Source of the DNA: an uncultured Nocardioides sp.
GTDB taxonomy: Bacteria > Actinomycetota > Actinomycetes > Propionibacteriales > Nocardioidaceae
Assembly: GCF_946885725.1 (NCBI RefSeq)
Contig: NZ_CAMPGZ010000058.1
Span: forward strand, 1 to 20,310
DNA length: 20,310 nucleotides
Direction of reading: 5' to 3'
This document shows positions 15,085 through 20,310 of this stretch, one piece after another. The notes beneath the pieces were generated by a model, which ran no database searches, was not told the DNA's origin, and saw nothing but the letters and a program-made list of their open reading frames with translations. Both the position numbers and the translations under genes were made by a program. How positions within the stretch are numbered: position 1 is the stretch's first letter; each line of letters starts with the position of its first letter.

Positions 15085-16120
15085 CGAGCGTCACCGGCAT
15101 GGAGGAGTCCGCGGGCAGGTCCAGCATCGACGGCTGATGCCCGCGGCTCACCATCTCGGCCCCGAGCGCCGCCACCATCGCGCCGTTGTCGGTGCAGAGC
15201 CCGGGCCGCGGCACCCGCACCCGGATCCCCCGAGCGGCCGCCCGCTCCTCGGCCATCTGCCTGAGCCGGGAGTTGGCGGCCACGCCGCCGCCGACGAGGA
15301 TGTCCTGGATCCCGTCGGCGGCGGCCGCGTCGATGGCCTTGCGCGTCAGCACGTCGCAGACGGCCTCCTGGAACGACGCGGCGACGTCCGCGACCGGCAC
15401 CGGCTCGCCGGCGGCTTCGCGCGCCTCGACCCAGCGCGCGACGGCCGTCTTGAGCCCGGAGAACGAGAAGTCGAACCGGTGCCGCTCGAGGTCCCGTCGC
15501 GAGGTCAGGCCGCGGGGGAAGTCGATCGCTACGGACGACCCGGACCGTGCCTCGCGGTCGATGTGCGGACCGCCGGGGAACGGCAGCCCGAGCAGCCGGG
15601 CGACCTTGTCGAACGCCTCGCCGGCGGCGTCGTCGATCGTCTGCCCCAGGGGTACGACGTCGGCGGTGACGTCGCTGACCCGCAGCAGGGACGAGTGGCC
15701 GCCGCTGACCAGCAGCGCGACGCACGGCTCGGGCAGCGGGCCGTGCTCGAGCTGGTCGACGGCGACGTGCGCGGCGAGGTGGTTCACGCCGTACAACGGC
15801 TTGCCGAGCCCGATCGCCATGGCTTTGGCGGCGGCGACACCGACGAGCAGCGCGCCGGCCAGTCCAGGGCCGCTCGTCACCGCGATCGCGTCGATCTCGT
15901 GCAGCTTCACCCCGGCCGTCTCGCAGGCGCGCTCGACGGTCGGGACCATCGCCTCGAGGTGCGCGCGCGAGGCGACCTCGGGCACGACGCCGCCGAAGCG
16001 GGCGTGCTCGTCGATGGACGACGCGACCGCGTCCGCGAGGAGCGTGTGGCCTCGAACGAGCCCCACGCCCGTCTCGTCGCAGGAGGTCTCGATGCCGAGG
16101 ACGAGGGGCTGGTCGGTCAC
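15074..16120 (-). CDS. tsaD: tRNA N6-adenosine threonylcarbamoyltransferase TsaD
   Basis: A 348-residue ASKHA-fold enzyme that transfers the threonylcarbamoyl group from threonylcarbamoyl-AMP to A37 of ANN-decoding tRNAs (t6A). Recognisable parts are [15 protein letters not shown] (8-22), [13 protein letters not shown] (82-94), the metal-binding NHLAAH (His114 and His118), [10 protein letters not shown], the hinge [29 protein letters not shown] and the terminal CTDNGAMVA with the metal-ligand Asp. The GTG at 16120 is chosen because the family starts a few residues before the first strand; an ATG at 16153 would add 11 residues and overlap the small gene upstream. The ribosome site is weak (GAGG very close), so translation may depend on coupling to the 50-codon gene ending 4 nt earlier. 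It works with TsaB and TsaE encoded in the same operon; TsaC is not in the window. Confidence 0.97.
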   Translation of the reverse strand: MTDQPLVLGIETSCDETGVGLVRGHTLLADAVASSIDEHARFGGVVPEVASRAHLEAMVPTVERACETAGVKLHEIDAIAVTSGPGLAGALLVGVAAAKAMAIGLGKPLYGVNHLAAHVAVDQLEHGPLPEPCVALLVSGGHSSLLRVSDVTADVVPLGQTIDDAAGEAFDKVARLLGLPFPGGPHIDREARSGSSVAIDFPRGLTSRRDLERHRFDFSFSGLKTAVARWVEAREAAGEPVPVADVAASFQEAVCDVLTRKAIDAAAADGIQDILVGGGVAANSRLRQMAEERAAARGIRVRVPRPGLCTDNGAMVAALGAEMVSRGHQPSMLDLPADSSMPVTLVRV

Positions 16121-16124
16121 CGCC

Positions 16125-16277
16125 TCATTGTGTCCGACCCAGGAGGATCGCATCGATCCGGTCCTGGCCCAGTCGCGGCGAGGGGACTCCCACCGCGGCC
16201 GCCATCAGCTCGGCGGTCAGCGTGATCTCCTCGGAGAGCTCGTCGTCCTCCAGCGGCACATCGAGTGCGTCGTTCAT
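16125..16277 (-). CDS. Small uncharacterised acidic protein (50 aa) between rimI and tsaD
   Basis: The frame encodes 50 residues: an acidic N-terminus [18 protein letters not shown], a predicted helix [11 protein letters not shown], then [18 protein letters not shown]. The layout (acidic start, short L..ELM.AA helix, then L-x-Q-x-x-ID-x-(I/L)LG) resembles small actinobacterial proteins of unknown function; I do not recognise a named family. Coding support is good: the ATG at 16277 is preceded by GGGAGGT with a 6-nt spacer, the best ribosome site in the operon, and the stop is 4 nt before the tsaD GTG. The frame has no Arg-rich shadow composition, unlike the longer ORF across it (16117-16305). 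An 87-bp gap separates it from rimI. It may simply boost tsaD translation, or the peptide may act itself; neither is shown. Confidence 0.75.
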   Translation of the reverse strand: MNDALDVPLEDDELSEEITLTAELMAAAVGVPSPRLGQDRIDAILLGRTQ

Positions 16278-16350
16278 CCCGAGACCTCCCTTCCCGAGTA
16301 TGCAACGAGCCGCTGCGGTCCGGGTTATTGGTCCGTTCGGGTGGCTTCGC

Positions 16351-16368
16351 CTAGTCAGGAATGACTAG
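16351..16368 (-). other. Small inverted repeat at the rimI stop codon
   Basis: CTAGTCA-GGAA-TGACTAG is a perfect 7-bp inverted repeat with a 4-nt loop covering the rimI TAG stop (16365-16367). No U-run follows, so at most it is a weak terminator or 3'-end stabiliser before the 50-codon gene. Confidence 0.45.
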
Positions 16369-16805
16369 ACGGACGTCTCGCGCGCCATCACCACGGCGTC
16401 GGAGCCGTCGCGGTAGTAGCGCCGGCGACGGTCGATCTCCACGAACCCCTCGGCGGCATAGAACGCCCGCGCCCCCGCGTTCCCGGCGCTGACCTCGAGC
16501 AACATCCGCTCGGCGCCCTCGGCTCCCGCGCGCTCCAGGGCGGCTGCCAGCAGCGCGTGGGCCAGGCCGGCGCGGCGACGGTCGGGGCGTACGGCGATCC
16601 GCTGCAGGTCAGTGACGTCGCCGACGGTCCGCGTCAGCACGTAGCCGGTGACGCCCTCGTCGTCATGGTCCACCCATGCGGCCCGGTGCGCGCCGGTGAT
16701 CTCGTCCTCGACCTGGGCGTCGCTCCAGCCGTCGACCCCGAACAGCTGCCGGTCGAGCGCGGCCACCGCGGCGGTGTCGCCGCCCGTCGCCGGCCTGATC
16801 GTCAC
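16365..16805 (-). CDS. rimI: Ribosomal-protein-alanine N-acetyltransferase RimI
   Basis: A 146-residue single-domain GNAT enzyme. The acetyl-CoA loop is RRRAGLA (about 77-83, R-x-x-G-x-A form) after the strand TDLQRIAVRPD, and motif B is the family wording MLLEVSAGNAGARAFYAAEGF followed by DRRRRYYRDGSDAVVM. In the classical family it acetylates the N-terminal alanine of ribosomal protein S18; in actinobacteria the substrate range may be wider. The GTG at 16805 overlaps the tsaB stop as GTGA, and the first residues VTIRPATGGD match the usual RimI start. The long in-frame extension upstream is antisense-like shadow within tsaB. Its place between tsaB and tsaD is the conserved actinobacterial order. 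A second, distinct GNAT domain occurs two genes upstream fused to TsaE. Confidence 0.94.
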   Translation of the reverse strand: MTIRPATGGDTAAVAALDRQLFGVDGWSDAQVEDEITGAHRAAWVDHDDEGVTGYVLTRTVGDVTDLQRIAVRPDRRRAGLAHALLAAALERAGAEGAERMLLEVSAGNAGARAFYAAEGFVEIDRRRRYYRDGSDAVVMARETSV

Positions 16806-17440
16806 GAGACCTTCTTGCGCTTCCCGGGCGTAGCGGCGTCGGGGCGGCGCAGGTACATCGGCTCCGGGTCGAGCAGCTCGGCGCGCTCGTCGGTCACGAC
16901 CTGGGCCAGCCAGCGCGCGTCGGGGTGCTCGGGTCCAGTCGCTTGCGGGAAGGAGTCGGAGTAGAGCAGCGCCCCGGCCCCGACGACCGGTCCTTCGCCG
17001 GGCACGTCGGCCGGCCGGTCCACGTGCGGCCCGTCGAGACGGACTCCGCCCTCGTCGTACGACGCCCAGTAGACCTCCTTGCGCCGCGCGTCCGTCGCTA
17101 CGCGGAACGGTCCTGCGACCGCGCCCTCGTCCACGGCCTGCGCCGCGACGACGTCGAGCGTGCACACGCCGTATACCGGGATCTCGAGCACTCTCGCGAG
17201 CATCCGCGCGGTGACCAGACCGACGCGTAGGCCGGTGAACGGGCCGGGGCCGACGCCGACGGCGATCGCGGTGACGTCCTGGCGCGGGATCCACGCCTCG
17301 TCGAGCAGTGCCTGGATGGTGGGCGCGAGCAGCTCGCCGTGCCGGCGCGCGTCGACGGTCGTGGAGTGCGCGACGACGCGCTCGCCGTCGTGCAGAGCCA
17401 CAGTGACGGCGGGCGTGGCGGTGTCGAAGGCGAGCAGCAC
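16802..17440 (-). CDS. tsaB: tRNA threonylcarbamoyladenosine biosynthesis protein TsaB
   Basis: A 212-residue inactive paralogue of TsaD that forms the TsaB-TsaD heterodimer needed for t6A synthesis. The N-terminal strand LLAFDTATPAVTVALHDG (2-19), HGELLAPTIQALLDEA (34-49) and the signature VGVGPGPFTGLRVGL are all present, and the C-terminal PEPMYLRRPDA is the usual ending. The length is normal. The start is a GTG at 17440, read as the first residue before LLAFDT; the ribosome site is weak, and the gene lies 9 bp after the GNAT::tsaE stop, so coupling is likely. It overlaps rimI by 4 bp. The metal-binding His pair of TsaD is absent here, as expected for TsaB. Confidence 0.95.
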   Translation of the reverse strand: MLLAFDTATPAVTVALHDGERVVAHSTTVDARRHGELLAPTIQALLDEAWIPRQDVTAIAVGVGPGPFTGLRVGLVTARMLARVLEIPVYGVCTLDVVAAQAVDEGAVAGPFRVATDARRKEVYWASYDEGGVRLDGPHVDRPADVPGEGPVVGAGALLYSDSFPQATGPEHPDARWLAQVVTDERAELLDPEPMYLRRPDAATPGKRKKVS

Positions 17441-17449
17441 GTGCCGAGG

Positions 17450-18400
17450 CTACGCGAGCGCGCCGGTGAGCAGCTTTCGCAGGTCGGCGTCGACCCAGCG
17501 GGCACCGACCGGCACGAACGTCACCGTGCGCTTGTCCTCGGCCTCGTCGCCGCGGGCCCGCTTGATGCGCACCTCGAGACGGGTGTCGGCCAGCCCCTCG
17601 GCCACGCCCTCGCCCCACTCGACGACCGTGACGGCCTCGTCGAGGGATGCGTCGAGGTCGAGGTCGTCGAGCTCGTCGATCACGCCGGCACCCGACCCAC
17701 CGGAGAGCCGGTAGGCGTCGACGTGCACGAGCGGCGGTCCGTCGCCCAGCGACGGGTGCACGCGGGAGATCACGAACGTCGGCGAGGTGACGTCGCCGCG
17801 TACGCCGAGGCCGGCGCCGATGCCCTGCGTGAACGTCGTCTTGCCTGCGCCGAGGTCGCCGGTGAGGATCAGCAGGTCGCCCGCCTGCAAGGCCGGAGCC
17901 AGCGCCTCGCCGAGCGCCCGGGCCTCGTCGCCGGAGCGGGTCTCGACCGTCACGGGGAGCACCTTCATCAGCGTGACCATCGGGTGCTCGCGTCCGGTCT
18001 CGACGTACCCGAGCCGCTGCCAGAACCGCTGCGTGCGCGGCAGCTCGGCGCGCGCGAGCACCCGGGTGGCGACGTACCCGCGCTCCGCCGCCTCACGTTC
18101 GGCGCGACGGACCAGAGCCCGGGCGACGCCACGGCCCTGCGCGTCGGGGTGCACCGCGACGCGACGCAACCCGAGGACACGGTGGTCGTCGTCGAGCGGC
18201 TCGAAGATCAGCGCCCCGACGGGACCGAGCTCGGAGCTGACCAGCACGCCGCCGTGCTCGGCCAGCGCGGTCGCGACGGACGCGGTCGTCTCGTCGGGGG
18301 CGGAGGAGGGCGGGTCGAGCACCTCGCGCGCGCCGAAGCCCGCGTGCACGACCGTCACGACGTCGTCGGCCGCCTCAGGGCCGATCACCTGGGTCTCCAT
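17450..18400 (-). CDS. tsaE: Fusion of a GNAT acetyltransferase domain with the t6A ATPase TsaE
   Basis: A 316-residue two-domain protein with no stop or frameshift between the halves. Residues 1-147 form a GNAT domain: the strand RVLGLRRVAVHPD leads to the acetyl-CoA loop QGRGVA (88-93), then RTQRFWQRLGYVETG. Residues 148-316 are TsaE: Walker A GDLGAGKTTFTQ (181-192), TSPTF (206-210), HVDAYRL (226-232) and VVEWGE (259-264). TsaE hydrolyses ATP to reset the TsaB-TsaD complex. The ATG at 18400 overlaps the upstream hydrolase stop as TGATG. An internal Met145 (MKVLPVTVETRS) could begin a standalone TsaE, but no ribosome site precedes it. The GNAT part is distinct from RimI encoded two genes downstream. 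Typical TsaE is about 150-170 residues, so the domain itself is complete. Confidence 0.93.
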   Translation of the reverse strand: METQVIGPEAADDVVTVVHAGFGAREVLDPPSSAPDETTASVATALAEHGGVLVSSELGPVGALIFEPLDDDHRVLGLRRVAVHPDAQGRGVARALVRRAEREAAERGYVATRVLARAELPRTQRFWQRLGYVETGREHPMVTLMKVLPVTVETRSGDEARALGEALAPALQAGDLLILTGDLGAGKTTFTQGIGAGLGVRGDVTSPTFVISRVHPSLGDGPPLVHVDAYRLSGGSGAGVIDELDDLDLDASLDEAVTVVEWGEGVAEGLADTRLEVRIKRARGDEAEDKRTVTFVPVGARWVDADLRKLLTGALA

Positions 18401-19488
18401 CACGACGCCTTGCGCCCTGCCTTCGTCTCGGCCTCGGCGAGCAGCTCCTCGAGCGCGGCGTTGACCCGCTCGGCGCGCTCGAGGATGACCATGTGGCCGG
18501 CGCCCTGAGCCTCGACGAGGCGGGCGCCCTTGATGCGCTTGGCCATCTTGCGGCTGTGCCCGACGGACGTGAGCAGGTCCTTGGTGCCGCACACGATGGT
18601 GGTCGGGATCCGCTCGAACGGCGCGAGCACGGAGAACTTGTCGAGCGCGGCCAGGTGCGGGAAGAACTCAGCGAGCACCTCGAACGGTGTCCCGGCGAGC
18701 ATCTCGTCGACGAACTCGACGTACGACGCGGGTACGTCGTCGCCGAACGCGAACGTGTCGGTGACGAGGAAGCCGATGTTGGAGCCGCGGCGGCGCGCGC
18801 TGTCGACCAGCTCCGGCGCGCGGGCGAGACCCGCGATGAGCCTCGGGCCGACGAGGCTGCCGACGGAGTCGGGGATGTAGGTGCTGATGATCCGGTGCGG
18901 CCGCAGCCCGCCTGCGGTGGTGGAGATCAGCGCGGCGCCGACGACGCGGTCACCGAAGAGCTCGGGGTGCTGCTCGGCGAGCGCGAGGATCGTCATGCCG
19001 CCCATCGAGTGGCCGACGAGCACGATCGGGCCGGTGGGCACCAGCTGGTCGATCACCGTCTTGAGGTCGCGGCCGAGCTGGTCGATGTTGGCATGGTCGC
19101 GGTGCGAGCGGTCGGAGCGGCCGTGGGAGCGCTGGTCGTAGAAGACCATGCGGCGCTTGCCGCGGAACGCCAGGCGCTGGAAGTGCCAGCAGTCGAGGTT
19201 CAACGCGTAGCCGTGCACGAACACCAGCGTGGCCTCGTCGGCCCCGTGCACCGCTTCGGCGTCCTCGGCGTACGGTGCGATCTCGTCGACCTCGGCGTGC
19301 AGCGTCACGTCGCCCTCGACCTCGACGCGGACGGGTGTGCCGCGCAGGCCGCCGAGCTCGTCGGCGCCCGGGGCGCCGGCGCGGCGGGCCTTGACCACCC
19401 GGCGCTCGACGACGACACCGGTGGTGACCGCGGCCGCGACGGCGGCCACGCCGGCACCGGCGAGCCCCAGCAGGCGTCGCTTGTTCAC
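18400..19488 (-). CDS. Alpha/beta-fold hydrolase with N-terminal membrane anchor
   Basis: A 362-residue protein. A short basic N-terminus NKRRLLG leads into a hydrophobic segment (about 8-28) that is a membrane anchor or uncleaved signal, followed by a linker to about 85. The alpha/beta-hydrolase core has VFVHGYALN (89-97), the nucleophile Ser161 in VGHSMGGM, the acid Asp304 in CGTKDLLTS and His332 in GAGHMVILE; a cap domain lies between about 190 and 290. The substrate is unknown; esterase or lipase activity is the usual assumption. The GTG at 19488 overlaps the alr stop as GTGA; the longer reading is a shadow inside alr. A hydrolase in this position between alr and tsaE is common in actinobacteria. 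The membrane anchor suggests it acts at or outside the membrane, unlike its operon neighbours. Confidence 0.9.
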   Translation of the reverse strand: MNKRRLLGLAGAGVAAVAAAVTTGVVVERRVVKARRAGAPGADELGGLRGTPVRVEVEGDVTLHAEVDEIAPYAEDAEAVHGADEATLVFVHGYALNLDCWHFQRLAFRGKRRMVFYDQRSHGRSDRSHRDHANIDQLGRDLKTVIDQLVPTGPIVLVGHSMGGMTILALAEQHPELFGDRVVGAALISTTAGGLRPHRIISTYIPDSVGSLVGPRLIAGLARAPELVDSARRRGSNIGFLVTDTFAFGDDVPASYVEFVDEMLAGTPFEVLAEFFPHLAALDKFSVLAPFERIPTTIVCGTKDLLTSVGHSRKMAKRIKGARLVEAQGAGHMVILERAERVNAALEELLAEAETKAGRKAS

Positions 19489-20310
19489 GCGGTGGCCTCC
19501 TTCGCTTCGGTCCGGCCGGTGTCGACGTCCGTGTCGACGTGCACCCGGCGCATCCTTCCCTGCTGGCGCGCGCCCATGCGCGTCACGATCTCGTAGCTGA
19601 TCGTGTCGCACGCGTCGGCCCAGTCCTGCGCGGTGGGTCCGCCGTCGGCGCCGTTCCCGAACAGCACGACCTCGTCGCCGGTCGCGACGCCGTCGTCACC
19701 GAGGTCCACCACGATCTGGTCCATGCACACGCGGCCGAGGACGGGACGGCGGCGGCCGGCGATCATGACCTCCGCCCGGGAGGAGGCGTGGCGCGGGACG
19801 CCGTCGCCGTACCCCATCGGCACGACGCCGACGGTCGTCTCCTTCGGAGTGACGTACGTGTGTCCGTAGGAGACGCCGGCGCCCTCCGGCACGCGCTTGA
19901 CCAGGGCCAGCCGGCCGCGCACCGTCATCGCCGGCACCAGGCCGAGGTCGGCGGAGGAGGCGACGTCGGGGGCGGGCGTGAGGCCGTACGACGCGATGCC
20001 GCAGCGGACCAGGCTGAACCGGGCGGACGGCCGCAGCAGCGCCGCCGCCGAGTTGGCGAAGTGCACCACCTCGGGCTCGAGCCCGACCATCTGGGCGGTC
20101 TGCACGGCGGCGCGGAAGGTCTGCTCCTGGAAGTCGTTGGCCGGGTGGTCCGGCTCGTCGGCGCAGGCGGGGTGGGTCCAGATCCCGGTGATGCGGGCGG
20201 CGCCGGACTCCTCGGCCGCAGCCGCCGCCTCGACCAGGCCGGGCCACAGCTCGATGGTCGAGCCGCCGCGCGACAGGCCGCTGTCGACCTTGAGCTGCAC
20301 GCGGGCCGGC
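19485..20310 (-). CDS. alr: Alanine racemase, C-terminal part (5' end beyond the right edge)
   Basis: The last 274 residues of a PLP-dependent alanine racemase, which makes D-alanine for peptidoglycan. The frame is open through the right edge (PARVQLKVDSGLSRGG), so the GTG at 20300 is an internal Val, not the start; about 100 N-terminal residues including the PLP-lysine are missing. Visible parts include HFANSAAAL (about 94-102), RCGIASYGL in the PLP-binding region, the catalytic-Tyr segment GVSYGHTYVTPKET, MGYGDGVPR, and GRVCMDQIVVDLGDD of the C-terminal beta domain. It leads the minus-strand operon in this window, and its TGA overlaps the GTG of the alpha/beta hydrolase. Confidence 0.95.
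   Translation of the reverse strand, partial: PARVQLKVDSGLSRGGSTIELWPGLVEAAAAAEESGAARITGIWTHPACADEPDHPANDFQEQTFRAAVQTAQMVGLEPEVVHFANSAAALLRPSARFSLVRCGIASYGLTPAPDVASSADLGLVPAMTVRGRLALVKRVPEGAGVSYGHTYVTPKETTVGVVPMGYGDGVPRHASSRAEVMIAGRRRPVLGRVCMDQIVVDLGDDGVATGDEVVLFGNGADGGPTAQDWADACDTISYEIVTRMGARQQGRMRRVHVDTDVDTGRTEAKEATA

Noticed and set aside
16117..16305. 62-codon Arg-rich frame ending at the tsaD GTG as GTGA
   Set aside because: Its composition is shadow-like and it has no good ribosome site. The overlapping frame at 16125-16277 has a strong ribosome site and protein-like composition.
20298..20300. GTG as the start of alanine racemase
   Set aside because: The frame continues upstream to the window edge with family-like residues, and the N-terminal PLP-lysine region is missing, so this is an internal valine codon.

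Overview
The window is chromosomal DNA from a high-GC actinobacterium, most likely Propionibacteriales/Nocardioidaceae-like. The evidence is very high GC with GTG starts and 1-4 base gene overlaps; a mycothiol-dependent formaldehyde dehydrogenase (mycothiol is an actinobacterial thiol); HrcA/CIRCE control of groES; a SigE-family ECF sigma factor; and several leaderless-type starts. I see no phage, transposon, CRISPR, tRNA or rRNA signal. No gene-free stretch exceeds about 200 bp.

Layout, left to right. (1) 1-781: the groES-groEL chaperonin operon on the minus strand, with groEL cut by the window edge and a promoter flanked by two mirror-image CIRCE operators. (2) 809-4470: a methyltransferase with a THUMP-like C-terminus (+); a three-gene minus operon (AraC-type regulator, MmcQ/YjbR-like protein, patatin-like lipase); and a divergent DUF3224 gene. 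(3) 4471-7161: a 17-bp perfect inverted repeat, a GH3 lipoprotein (NagZ-like, minus) and a divergent GNAT acetyltransferase (+). (4) 7262-13107, all minus: mycothiol-dependent formaldehyde dehydrogenase and an MBL hydrolase, followed by treY and treZ, which make trehalose from maltodextrin/glycogen. (5) 13256-15084 (+): an ECF sigma factor coupled to a membrane-anchored putative sensor or anti-sigma protein. (6) 15074-20310, minus: a compact housekeeping operon, alr (partial) - alpha/beta hydrolase - GNAT::tsaE fusion - tsaB - rimI - an unannotated 50-codon gene - tsaD.

How the genes fit together. The tsaE/B/D products are the core of tRNA t6A37 synthesis. RimI acetylates ribosomal protein S18 in the classical family, and Alr supplies D-alanine for the cell wall. 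In Mycobacterium tuberculosis the order alr-tsaE-tsaB-rimI-tsaD-groES-groEL1 is contiguous. Here the two halves keep order and strand but are separated by about 14.5 kb of accessory genes.

Most of the window is ordinary, well-recognised biology. The points most worth a second look are the double CIRCE, the GNAT::TsaE fusion, the small gene between rimI and tsaD, the sigma/sensor pair with its own ECF-type promoter, and the 17-bp inverted repeat. I did not find a convincing wholly new system.
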